In this document: positions 14,001-21,681 of the stretch, piece by piece
Layout of the letters: every line of letters begins with the position of its first letter
Numbering within the stretch: the stretch's first letter is position 1
Virus record (IMG/VR): IMGVR_UViG_3300030380_004143
Coordinates: 1-24,729 of that record
Length of the DNA stretch: 24,729 bases
Source of the DNA: a virus
Strand: one strand, 5' to 3'
Made by a program: the position numbers and the translations under genes
Notes under the pieces: model-generated
Database searches by the model: none
What the model was told of the DNA's origin: nothing
Seen by the model: only the letters and a program-made list of their open reading frames with translations

Positions 14001-14787
14001 CGTTTACGGTGCTGGATACATTGGTGGTAGATATTGTGAGATGTATCCAGATGACACGATAATTATCCCTAGAGAGCAAAGAGTTCCTGAAACCCAGGAA
14101 CTTTTGTATTTTATATCTACGATTGACAACAGTAATATTCGCACCGATATTACCCTAGATGTTGAGACAAATCTCCATATTCTGTGTGAGGTCTTGGATT
14201 ATTGTCGGAGTGCTGACCGCGTTTTCAATTTTATTTCTTCTTGGTTCGTCTACGGAGATTGTGATCTCCCTGCCAAAGAGGATGCGACATGTAATCCAAG
14301 AGGGTTTTACTCCATCACAAAGAAGTGTGCAGAAGATCTTATCATTGACTTCTGTAAAACCTATGGAATGAAGTATAGAATACTTCGTATGCCTAATGTT
14401 GTTGGTGGTTTTGACCCTAAGGCATCACCGAAGAAGAATGCTATATCCTACTTGATCAGTCTTCTCAAGAAGGGTGAAGATATTACTTTAGTAAATGATG
14501 GTCAGGTTTATCGAGATGTGATGCACGTTGATGACGTTTGTAGAGGCATTAATACAGTAGTAAATAGGGGAGAACTCAATACCATCTACAACATCGGAAG
14601 TGGACAAACGTTTTCTCTGGGTGGTATAATGAGTACGGCAAAGCATTTTCTAAAGTCAGAGTCAAAAATTCTCTCAAAACCTGGATATAGTCAGGATATG
14701 TTGCTGGATTGTAGTAAGGTGAGAGCATTAGGTTTTAGTCCCAAGATTAGTATTACTGAAATTATCAGAGAGTTATGTACCAACTGA
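13993..14787 (+). CDS. NAD(P)-dependent sugar reductase/epimerase (abequose/paratose synthase-like)
   Basis: This 264-residue protein is a small short-chain dehydrogenase-type enzyme. The nucleotide loop is GAGYIGG (6-12), the active-site strand is FNFISSWFVYGD (78-89), the catalytic pair is FYSITKK (Y106, K110), and LRMPNVVGGFDP and VMHVDDVCRGI follow as in epimerase-family enzymes. It is short (264 residues against 300-340), like CDP-abequose/paratose synthases and related 4-keto-sugar reductases. It directly precedes, and overlaps by 13 bases, the 3-dehydrase at 14775. In O-antigen clusters a 3-dehydrase and a 4-ketoreductase work together to make 3,6-dideoxyhexoses, so the pair probably acts in sequence. 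The substrate remains an inference. Confidence 0.78.
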   Translation: MYSVYGAGYIGGRYCEMYPDDTIIIPREQRVPETQELLYFISTIDNSNIRTDITLDVETNLHILCEVLDYCRSADRVFNFISSWFVYGDCDLPAKEDATCNPRGFYSITKKCAEDLIIDFCKTYGMKYRILRMPNVVGGFDPKASPKKNAISYLISLLKKGEDITLVNDGQVYRDVMHVDDVCRGINTVVNRGELNTIYNIGSGQTFSLGGIMSTAKHFLKSESKILSKPGYSQDMLLDCSKVRALGFSPKISITEIIRELCTN

Positions 14788-16070
14788 TTGATACATTTAT
14801 TGAGTCCGCAAAGGAGATGGATGATGACATCTTTCCCTTTATGGCAAACAGGGGTTGGGAAGAAGGTAAACCTGTTTATTATTCTGGTCCTTATTGGGAT
14901 GACAATGAGGCAAGAGAACTTATATACTCTGTGATGAAAGGTAAGTGGTTGTCTTCTGGTGAGAAGGTAAACCGTTTTGAGCATGAGTTTTCAAGAAAGT
15001 TTGGATTCTCTCATTCTGTAATGGTGAACTCTGGGTCATCTGCCAACCTGGTGATGATCGCTGCGTTAAAGAAATATTTCAACTGGGCAGACGGTGATGA
15101 AATTATTGTATGCGCTTGTGGTTTTGCGACGACTGTAGCACCAATCGTACAGGCAGGTCTGAAACCTGTGTTTGTTGACATCAACTGGGGCGACCTTAAC
15201 TGGGACTTGGAGCAGGTCGAGGCAAAGATTACTGAAAAGACAAGAGCAGTATTTTCCTCTCCTGTTTTGGGTAATGCCTATGATATGGATCAACTTTATG
15301 ACATTCTTGACAGGCATCAACTGGAACTTATCGCTGACAACTGTGATAGTTTGGGCAGTAAGTATGAAGGTCACTACCTTACAGACCGTGCTGTAGCAGC
15401 ATCTTGCTCCTTCTATCCTGCTCACCACCTCTGTACTATCGAGGGTGGCATGGTTTCATCTAATAACAAAGCAATCATTGACCTTGCACGTAGTTTTGCT
15501 TGGTGGGGACGTGGTTGTTATTGTGTAGGACAACAAAACTTGCTGTCTAACGGTGTATGTGGACGACGCTTTGATAGGTGGTTGGAAAAGTATCCTGACA
15601 TCGTTGACCATAAGTATGTCTTCGGGAATATGGGATATAATCTTAAACCTCTTGACCTTCAGGGTGCAGTTGGTTCAGTTCAACTGTTGAAGTTTGAGGA
15701 AATTCATGATAAACGTCGCAAAAATAAGTGGGCAATTCATCAGATTGTTGAGCGTATTCCTGGTATCCGTGTGATGAGAGAGATGCCAAATGCAGAGACA
15801 AGTTGGTTTGGTGTTCCTATTCTCTGTGATAATAAGAAGTTAAAGCATTCTCTTGTCAAACACTTTGAAGATAATAAAGTGCAGACAAGAAACTATTTTG
15901 CTGGTAATATTCTTCTTCATCCTGGATATTCTTACCTTGATGATGCTAATAAATATCCCAACGCGAACCAAGTATTAGACCTAGTATTCTTCCTTGGGTG
16001 TTCGCCAACAATCACTGACAAGATGATTGAGTACATTGCAAAAGTGGCATCACAATATGTTAGCGACTGA
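14775..16070 (+). CDS. PLP-dependent sugar 3-dehydrase, ColD/RfbH type
   Basis: The 431-residue protein belongs to the DegT/DnrJ/EryC1/StrS fold (PLP-dependent). It shows VNSGSSANLVMIAAL (84-98), the IADNCDSLGS loop (186-195) and a GYNLKPLDLQGAVG segment. The usual Schiff-base lysine is absent: the site reads CSFYPAHHLCTIEGG (211-225), with histidines 217/218. That is the mark of GDP-4-keto-6-deoxymannose 3-dehydrase (ColD) and CDP-4-keto-6-deoxyglucose 3-dehydrase (RfbH), which remove the 3-hydroxyl. SWFG and TRNYFAGN also fit. RfbH has an iron-sulfur cluster with C-x-C-x7-C; here GRGCYC (C248, C250) and C262 give C-x-C-x11-C. Simple aminotransfer is therefore unlikely. The start overlaps the reductase gene; an internal ATG at 14817 is an alternative. 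Confidence 0.83.
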   Translation: MYQLIDTFIESAKEMDDDIFPFMANRGWEEGKPVYYSGPYWDDNEARELIYSVMKGKWLSSGEKVNRFEHEFSRKFGFSHSVMVNSGSSANLVMIAALKKYFNWADGDEIIVCACGFATTVAPIVQAGLKPVFVDINWGDLNWDLEQVEAKITEKTRAVFSSPVLGNAYDMDQLYDILDRHQLELIADNCDSLGSKYEGHYLTDRAVAASCSFYPAHHLCTIEGGMVSSNNKAIIDLARSFAWWGRGCYCVGQQNLLSNGVCGRRFDRWLEKYPDIVDHKYVFGNMGYNLKPLDLQGAVGSVQLLKFEEIHDKRRKNKWAIHQIVERIPGIRVMREMPNAETSWFGVPILCDNKKLKHSLVKHFEDNKVQTRNYFAGNILLHPGYSYLDDANKYPNANQVLDLVFFLGCSPTITDKMIEYIAKVASQYVSD

Positions 16071-16947
16071 ATTTCTTCATGGACAAGGCATGGGCAATCA
16101 ACTGTTTGCCTATGTCACGACCAGAGTTCTTGCGCTTAGACTTGGATATGACTTTGGTATCAAAGGACTTCAAAGCGCAGGGGACTCAAGAGTAAACAAG
16201 AAAGGGTTCTACTTTATGAACCTGGACTATGGTAAGGAAGTACCAGATGATCTCACCAGATATGATGAATATCGTCACGCTCTAGAGACAGATACGTGGC
16301 TTAGGACTGATATTAGACTGACTGATAAGGGTCTTCTGTCTATACCTGACAATCATATTATTTACGGTAACTTTCAGTCAGAGGACTATTTCTATCCTGA
16401 AATAGATGTGGTCAAAGATTGGTTGAGAGTTCGTATTATGTACGAACATGATGACACAAACGGAAAGAACATCTGTGTTCTTAATTTCCGTGGCGGAGAT
16501 ATGATTGGTAATGCTGGAGCATTTGTTCCACCATCATATTGGCATAATGCTATGCAGCATATGTCAGAATACAACCCTAACATGGAATATTGCATTGTAA
16601 CTGATGATGTTAAAACTGCTAATAGGATGCTCCCTGACATCCCTGCATATCATGTTGACGTGGCATGGGATTATGTCGCTGTCAAGAATGCAAGGAATGT
16701 TATATGTACTACCTCCACCTTCTCTTGTTTCCCTTTATGGACATCCAAAAATTTAGAGATGTGCATTGCACCCAAGTATTGGTTCCATCACAACCTATCA
16801 CAAGGATGGTGGAGTCTTGGATGCAGTATTTACAGTTATCCGACATATTACATGGATAGGGACGGTAAACTGTTTACACCCGATGAATGTAGGGTAGAAT
16901 GGGACCAATATAAGGAGAGTTCTAACATTTACAATGGGGACCTATGA
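16057..16947 (+). CDS. GT11-like glycosyltransferase, divergent
   Basis: This 296-residue protein is related to alpha-1,2-fucosyltransferases (GT11). GQGMGNQLFAYVTTRVLALR (9-28) corresponds to the G-x-G-N-Q-x-F-x-Y start of the family. YGNFQSEDYF (103-112) matches the G-Y-F-Q-S-x-x-Y-F block, and VLNFRGGDMIG (141-151) takes the place of H-V-R-R-G-D, so the donor-site histidine is Asn and the second Arg is Gly. A C-terminal TSTFSCFPLW segment matches S-T-F-S-W-W. The donor may differ from GDP-L-fucose. It starts inside the end of the 3-dehydrase gene (14-base overlap), where the sequence AATATGTTAGCG also occurs at a second GT11 gene start. A longer in-frame reading from 16027 lies in the 3-dehydrase and is less likely. 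Confidence 0.75.
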   Translation: MLATEFLHGQGMGNQLFAYVTTRVLALRLGYDFGIKGLQSAGDSRVNKKGFYFMNLDYGKEVPDDLTRYDEYRHALETDTWLRTDIRLTDKGLLSIPDNHIIYGNFQSEDYFYPEIDVVKDWLRVRIMYEHDDTNGKNICVLNFRGGDMIGNAGAFVPPSYWHNAMQHMSEYNPNMEYCIVTDDVKTANRMLPDIPAYHVDVAWDYVAVKNARNVICTTSTFSCFPLWTSKNLEMCIAPKYWFHHNLSQGWWSLGCSIYSYPTYYMDRDGKLFTPDECRVEWDQYKESSNIYNGDL

Positions 16948-17654
16948 TGACCAAGATTGACCTAAAAGATGTTACATTAATATCTGTTGACACAACCGAT
17001 GACTTAACTGGAACTCTTAATGGTGTTTTTACTAGTATGTCTGGTATCAACTATGGTGCTGTCAAACTTGTGACTACTCAAGAGCAAATTGATAAGAACC
17101 CACATTTTTCTGATGAGGGCATCACCGCTGAAGTGTCTGTAGCACCCATCAAAAACTACAATGACTATAACCACTACGTCATCTATCATCTTCACAACCA
17201 CGTTGATACCTCTCATTGTCTCTTAGTACAACCAGATGGGTTTGTATTGTTCCCTGACAAGTGGGATGACTCTTGGATGCAATATGACTATATCGGTGCT
17301 CCATGGGCGCATGTAGAAGACGCATATATTGACCCTTTTGGCAACCATCACAGAGTTGGCAATGGTGGTTTCTCTTTCCGAAGCAAGAAGTTTCTTGAGG
17401 TTCCCACAAAAGTCGAAGTCCCATGGGAAACAAACAATAGTGACTTCTACTGGATGCCCGAAGGTGTGGTAAACTATCATGAGGATGGTAACGTTTGCGT
17501 TCACAACCGTCACATCTTTGTAGAACAGGGGTGTAAGTATGCTCCCGTCGATGTCGCCGTCAGGTTCTCACAAGAAACCAGAGTTCCTGAAGCAGAGGGG
17601 GTGACACCATTTGGTTTCCATTATAGACTGCCACCAGGAGTTGAACTTTCATGA
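16944..17654 (+). CDS. DUF5672-type putative glycosyltransferase
   Basis: This 236-residue protein carries the pattern of the DUF5672 family, found next to sugar-transfer genes: HCLLVQPDGFVLFPDKWDD (91-109), then MQYDYIGAPW (112-121), RVGNGGFSFRSKKFLE (137-152), and a HEDGNVCVHNRHIFVEQG stretch followed by APVDVAVRFS and PFGFH. The QPDG and GGFSFR segments could hold the donor- and acceptor-binding sites of a GT-A-like fold, and the H-E-D near residue 180 could be catalytic; that is inference. The start at 16944 lies in ATGATGA with the previous stop, so ATG at 16947 is also possible. It overlaps the following GT11 gene by four bases. No membrane anchor is seen. Confidence 0.8.
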   Translation: MMTKIDLKDVTLISVDTTDDLTGTLNGVFTSMSGINYGAVKLVTTQEQIDKNPHFSDEGITAEVSVAPIKNYNDYNHYVIYHLHNHVDTSHCLLVQPDGFVLFPDKWDDSWMQYDYIGAPWAHVEDAYIDPFGNHHRVGNGGFSFRSKKFLEVPTKVEVPWETNNSDFYWMPEGVVNYHEDGNVCVHNRHIFVEQGCKYAPVDVAVRFSQETRVPEAEGVTPFGFHYRLPPGVELS

Positions 17655-18451
17655 TCGGACACAATCACATTGGTAAGAACGGACGGTTTGGTAACCAGAT
17701 GTTCCAGTATGCTGCCACTCGTGGCATCGCACACTCGCATGGTGTTGACTTCATCATTCCTGATGGTCCTAGAACTGATGAGGAGTTCACGGATGAGGAG
17801 GAGCAGCATAAGCTTTTTATGGCATTTGATATGGAGGCTGCCAAAAATATTGGTTTTCTAGATGCACCCTATCGTCAGGAGGCATCGTTTCGTTTTGATG
17901 CAGACCTTTTTGAGAACTGTGATGACAACGTAAACCTTTACGGATATTTTCAGTCAGAGAATTGGTTCGCTCATATTGAAGACGAAATTCGACAGGACTT
18001 TACTTTCCGAGATGAAGTAACCGAAAAATGTCATAATGTTCTAGATCAAGTTGTGGGTGATGGAGACTTTATCACACTACATGTAAGACGAACCGACCAC
18101 CTTATCAAACCTACATATCACCCAGTCCTGCCAATCAGTTATTATGAAGAAGCACTTGGACGACTGCCGAAGGACCTCCCTGTGGTTGTACTCACGGATG
18201 ATCCATCGTGGGCATTCGGACACTCATTCTTTGAATCTGATCGTTTCTTTGTCTCTGAGAGTGACAACATTCACGATATGTGCCTCATGTCAATGTCCCA
18301 GTATAACATCATCGCAAACTCAACCTTCTCTTGGTGGGGAGCATGGCTCGCAGGACATGATAATGTGATTGCACCCAAACTCTGGTTTGGTCCTGATGGT
18401 GAGGACCCTACCGACATTTATATTGACCGCTGGGAGTATCTTGATGTCTGA
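17651..18451 (+). CDS. GT11 alpha-1,2-fucosyltransferase family protein
   Basis: This 266-residue protein is a clear GT11 member. It starts with NGRFGNQMFQYAATRGIA (10-27), carries LYGYFQSENWF (96-106) and LHVRRTDH (143-150), and later SQYNIIANSTFSWWGAWLAG. The last is the acceptor-side block of the family. In the donor motif H-V-R-R-G-D the glycine is Thr148, unusual for the family. GT11 enzymes usually transfer L-fucose from GDP-L-fucose to a galactose O2. The protein acts in the cytoplasm as no signal peptide or membrane segment is seen. It shares its domain with the genes at 16057 and 19991 but is not a recent copy of either. It overlaps the DUF5672 gene by four bases and the next gene by eight. 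Confidence 0.87.
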   Translation: MIGHNHIGKNGRFGNQMFQYAATRGIAHSHGVDFIIPDGPRTDEEFTDEEEQHKLFMAFDMEAAKNIGFLDAPYRQEASFRFDADLFENCDDNVNLYGYFQSENWFAHIEDEIRQDFTFRDEVTEKCHNVLDQVVGDGDFITLHVRRTDHLIKPTYHPVLPISYYEEALGRLPKDLPVVVLTDDPSWAFGHSFFESDRFFVSESDNIHDMCLMSMSQYNIIANSTFSWWGAWLAGHDNVIAPKLWFGPDGEDPTDIYIDRWEYLDV

Positions 18452-19202
18452 AATTACAGTATGCATCCCCACCTACGAATATAAGGGTAGGGGAGTTGAG
18501 TTTTTAGCAGAGTTGTTTGACTCTCTTGAGCGTCAAACTTTTACTGACTTTGATATTGTCATCTCTGACCATAGCAAAGATGATACGATTCAAGAATGGT
18601 GTCGTCACTGTCACTATGACTTTGAGATCACATACATCAGAAACCCAAATGGACGTGGTTTTCAGGCACCTAATACAGACTGTGCTATTGAAAATGCGGA
18701 GGGTAGAATCATCAAACTCATCTATCAAGATGACCTCTTTGTAGATGAAAATGCACTTCAAAAAATACATGATGCGTTTGAAAGTGGTGCTAAGTGGTTG
18801 ATTCATGGTTTCACTCACACCACAGATGGTATTGAAACACATCGTGACTGTGCTCCTAAGTGGACACCAAGGATGGTGGAAGGTGACAACTTGCTTGGAA
18901 GTCCCTCATGCACTGCTTTTCTTAATGGTGTTTATGATGGTATGGATGATAAGATGAAACTTCTCATCGATACCGAACTCTATCATCGTATGAGGCTCAA
19001 ACATGGTATGCCTGCTCTCATTGATGACGTTCTCATTGCGAACAGGGAACACGGCGATAGAATGAGTTCGGTTGGTGTTGATTATGACGCTACTATCTCA
19101 GACTCTTCTAGAACTTGGTTGGTAAATAAGGCAGAGATAGAGCATATCTATAACAAACATCCAGAATTTTTTGTGACAAGAAAGTATCCTGATGAAACAT
19201 GA
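18444..19202 (+). CDS. GT2-family glycosyltransferase
   Basis: This 252-residue protein begins MSEITVCIPTYEYKGRGVEF, the start of a GT-A fold family 2 transferase, followed by SLERQTFTDFDIVISDHSKD (27-46), which takes the place of the S-L-x-x-Q-x-x-x-x-E-x-I-V-V-D-D-x-S pattern. LIYQDDLFV (92-100) is the D-x-D-type metal site (as Q-D-D). After it comes a FESGAKWLIHGF strand and a PSCTAFLNG segment. GT2 enzymes invert the anomeric centre. The start at 18444 overlaps the preceding gene by eight bases. An in-frame start at 18369 would lie within the GT11 gene and adds no family sequence, so it is rejected. Donor and acceptor are unknown. Confidence 0.83.
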   Translation: MSEITVCIPTYEYKGRGVEFLAELFDSLERQTFTDFDIVISDHSKDDTIQEWCRHCHYDFEITYIRNPNGRGFQAPNTDCAIENAEGRIIKLIYQDDLFVDENALQKIHDAFESGAKWLIHGFTHTTDGIETHRDCAPKWTPRMVEGDNLLGSPSCTAFLNGVYDGMDDKMKLLIDTELYHRMRLKHGMPALIDDVLIANREHGDRMSSVGVDYDATISDSSRTWLVNKAEIEHIYNKHPEFFVTRKYPDET

Positions 19203-20004
19203 TTTAAAACAAGCGACTTTTATCATTCCTATTCGTATTGAATCGGAGGATAGACTTAGAAATGTCATCACTTCAGTGGCATTTCTTCTGAACAACTTTG
19301 ACACCAACATTATCATTAAAGAAGTAGATAAGACTTCTGTGTTTGCTGAGCAGGCACTGCCTCAATTAGAAAGTTTCTTTGGTGTAGCAAAAGTCAAACA
19401 CATCTTTGAAGAGAGTGATGAACCTTTGTTCCATCGTCAGAAAGTTCTGAACGAAATGATCATGGAAGCAGACACAGAGATTGTGGTCAACTATGACTGT
19501 GATGTTATTTTGCCTCTCAATTCTTATACGATTGCCTACCAGGGCATCATGAATGGAACATACGACGTTGTTTACCCTTACGGTGCTGGAATGTTTCAGA
19601 GGCAAGTGAACGCTGAGGATAAACTTGTCTCAGAGTTTCTTGATGGTAATAATTATGATGGTTTAGACAGGGCATCTAATGAGCATACCTCCGACTTTGG
19701 ATGGGCACAGTTCTTCCGTCGCAGTGTATACATTCAAGGTGGTATGGAGAATGAAAACTTCCGTGCGTATGCTCCTGAAGATAAGGAAAGATACTTCCGC
19801 TTTACCACACTTGGATATAAAGTTGGCAGAGTGAATGATGTTGTCTACCATCTGGAACATGCTAGAGGTGATAACTCTTGGTTCTCAAATCCACACATGC
19901 AGTCTAATATGAGTGAATGGGAGAAGATATGTAGGATGGACAAAATGGCTCTTATGGAGTATTATTCAAATCAAGACTATCTGAAAAAATATGTTAGCGT
20001 TTAA
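19192..20004 (+). CDS. GT-A glycosyltransferase (GT2 / galactosyltransferase-C-like)
   Basis: This 270-residue protein starts with QATFIIPIRIESEDRLRNVI (7-26), the R-x-x-R-x-x-N-x pattern at the start of many capsule and chondroitin-type GT-A transferases. VVNYDCDVILP (98-108) is the D-x-D motif. FFRRSVYIQGGMENENFRAY followed by APEDKERYFRF is the C-terminal motif where GGM-N-E and ED-E-R position the acceptor, like the Glyco_transf_7C end of galactosyltransferases. The whole length is accounted for by one transferase domain. It overlaps the GT2 gene before it by 11 bases, and its end (YVSV, then stop) lies in the second copy of AATATGTTAGCG. Sugar specificity is not determined by these motifs. 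Confidence 0.82.
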   Translation: MKHDLKQATFIIPIRIESEDRLRNVITSVAFLLNNFDTNIIIKEVDKTSVFAEQALPQLESFFGVAKVKHIFEESDEPLFHRQKVLNEMIMEADTEIVVNYDCDVILPLNSYTIAYQGIMNGTYDVVYPYGAGMFQRQVNAEDKLVSEFLDGNNYDGLDRASNEHTSDFGWAQFFRRSVYIQGGMENENFRAYAPEDKERYFRFTTLGYKVGRVNDVVYHLEHARGDNSWFSNPHMQSNMSEWEKICRMDKMALMEYYSNQDYLKKYVSV

Positions 20005-20848
20005 TAAACTTGGGAACCTTGGCAGACTTGGCAACCAGATGTTTGAATATGCTACATTGCGTGGTATATCAGCAAAGCACGGTTACGACTGGATGATTCC
20101 ACCATATGATGCTAGTAGTATTGAAAACTATAGTCTTCACTATTGCTTCAAGATGGAGGATGTCACTGATTATAATCTAGGTTTTCTTGTGAATGATAGA
20201 TACGTTCAAGAAAGGCAGTTTCATTTCGATCAAGAACTCTTTGATATGTGCCCTGATGACTGTAGTCTTCATGGGTTTTTTCAGACTGAAAAATATTTTA
20301 AGAATGCAGAAGATATTGTTCGTAGGGAATATACTTTCCATGATGAGCATCTCGAACCTTGCCAGGCAATTATAGAGGAGTATAAGGACCAGGAACCTAT
20401 CATGCTCCACGTTCGACGTGGTGATGCAAACCTGACTGACCCCCGTGGTTTCAAATGGAGTTACACTCAATGTGGTGATATGCATCCTACTCAGACTGTT
20501 GATTACTATGAGAGAGCACTGGCAGAGTTTGATGACAACCAACCTGTGTTTGTTTTTTCCGACTCTATTGAATGGGTAAAGGAGCAAGAGTTCTTCTCTG
20601 GTGATAGGTTCTTACTTTCAGAACCACAGGATAAATATGCCGATGGTTCTTTTACACCATACGCTGACCTATGCTTGATGTCTCTATGTTCTCATGCTAT
20701 TGTGGCTAACAGTAGTATGAGTTGGTGGGGAGCTTGGCTCCAGTCTAACCCAAACAAAAAGGTGATTGCACCTAAGAAATGGTTTGGACCTGCTTATGCG
20801 GACAAAGACACTAAAGATCTCTATTGCTCTGATTGGATTGTGCTATGA
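19991..20848 (+). CDS. GT11 alpha-1,2-fucosyltransferase family protein
   Basis: This 285-residue protein has the full set of GT11 motifs: NLGRLGNQMFEYATLRGISA (9-28), LHGFFQTEKYF (93-103), MLHVRRGDANLTD (138-150), then CSHAIVANSSMSWWGAWLQS and KKWFGP near the end. The canonical H-V-R-R-G-D donor motif is intact (140-145), unlike the genes at 8421, 16057 and 17651. Of the four GT11-like genes in the cassette it is the most conventional. The family normally uses GDP-L-fucose; GDP-L-galactose, the probable product of the first cassette gene, has the same configuration. It overlaps the gene before by 14 bases and the next by four. Confidence 0.9.
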   Translation: MLAFNKLGNLGRLGNQMFEYATLRGISAKHGYDWMIPPYDASSIENYSLHYCFKMEDVTDYNLGFLVNDRYVQERQFHFDQELFDMCPDDCSLHGFFQTEKYFKNAEDIVRREYTFHDEHLEPCQAIIEEYKDQEPIMLHVRRGDANLTDPRGFKWSYTQCGDMHPTQTVDYYERALAEFDDNQPVFVFSDSIEWVKEQEFFSGDRFLLSEPQDKYADGSFTPYADLCLMSLCSHAIVANSSMSWWGAWLQSNPNKKVIAPKKWFGPAYADKDTKDLYCSDWIVL

Positions 20849-21681
20849 ATAGAATTACTGAATATCCTGAACTACGAAATCGTATAGTCAAATGGATTAA
20901 AGAATATGTTGCGGAGAATAATATCAACGCTTTAGTCGTTGGTGTCTCTGGTGGCATTGACTCTGCTGTTGTTTCTACTCTGTGTGCTGAGACTGGACTG
21001 CCAACGTATGTTCTTTCAATGCCACTTCACTCAAAGTATGACAACACCACACTTTCAAATGCTCATTGTGAGAAACTTGCGAAGTATGAGAATGTCACCC
21101 ACGTTAATGTAGAATTGTCTGGTGTCTACGAAAAGTTTATTCATTCTCTTGAGTGGTGGACTGATGCTCGTGGAGAAAAGAAGACCACTTACACCAGCAG
21201 AGAACTTGCCAACTCAAATACAAAGTCACGTCTCCGTATGGTGACTCTGTATCAGGTGGCAGGAAGTGTTGGTGGTATTGTTGTCGGCACTGGTAATAAA
21301 GTTGAAGATTATGGTGTAGGATTCTACACTAAATATGGTGACGGCGGTGTTGATATTGCACCTATCGCTGATCTCTACAAGACTGAAGTATGGGAACTTG
21401 GTAAGTATCTTGGTGTAGACAAACGCATTATTGATGCTCCTCCTACAGATGGTTTGTGGGAAGATAGTCGGACTGATGAATCTCAACTGGGTGCATCTTA
21501 CGAGGATCTGGAATGGGTGATGGATAGTGAAATCTATACTAATGCACCAGATCCAGATTCTTGTAATATGTGGAGAGGAAATCCATTGACTGATGCACAG
21601 AGAAGTGCTATTAGACAATATGGCAAGTTCCACCGCCAGAACAAGCACAAAATGGAACCTATTCCTACATTTAAACTATGA
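20845..21681 (+). CDS. nadE: NAD+ synthetase, ammonia-dependent
   Basis: This 278-residue protein makes NAD+ from deamido-NAD, ATP and ammonia. The PP-loop ATP-binding motif is GVSGGIDSAVVS (33-44). NTKSRLRMVTLYQVA (125-139), VVGTGNKVEDYGVGF (146-160), YTKYGDGG (161-168), IAPIADLYKTEVWEL (171-185) and TDESQLGASYEDLEWVM (210-226) line up with bacterial NadE. Length agrees with the E. coli protein (275). An insertion around residues 101-118 (SLEWWTDARGEKK) is not in the short enzymes I know. There is no N-terminal glutaminase domain. Its place among NAD(P)-dependent sugar enzymes suggests it tops up the cofactor. Related PP-loop sugar amidotransferases were considered, but the NadE blocks fit better. 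The start at 20845 overlaps the GT11 stop. Confidence 0.92.
   Translation: MNRITEYPELRNRIVKWIKEYVAENNINALVVGVSGGIDSAVVSTLCAETGLPTYVLSMPLHSKYDNTTLSNAHCEKLAKYENVTHVNVELSGVYEKFIHSLEWWTDARGEKKTTYTSRELANSNTKSRLRMVTLYQVAGSVGGIVVGTGNKVEDYGVGFYTKYGDGGVDIAPIADLYKTEVWELGKYLGVDKRIIDAPPTDGLWEDSRTDESQLGASYEDLEWVMDSEIYTNAPDPDSCNMWRGNPLTDAQRSAIRQYGKFHRQNKHKMEPIPTFKL

Noticed and set aside
14775-16070. Ordinary sugar aminotransferase function for the DegT-family protein
   Set aside because: The PLP-binding lysine is replaced by histidine in an FYPAHH context, which marks the 3-dehydrases.
18369-18443. 25-residue N-terminal extension of the GT2 gene
   Set aside because: It overlaps the GT11 gene fully; the GT2 fold begins at MSEITVCIPT (18444).
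20845-21681. Sugar amidotransferase (PP-loop type) instead of NAD synthetase
   Set aside because: The blocks around KYGDGG, GTGNK and DLYKTEVWEL match NadE, not the WbpG/PseA-type enzymes.
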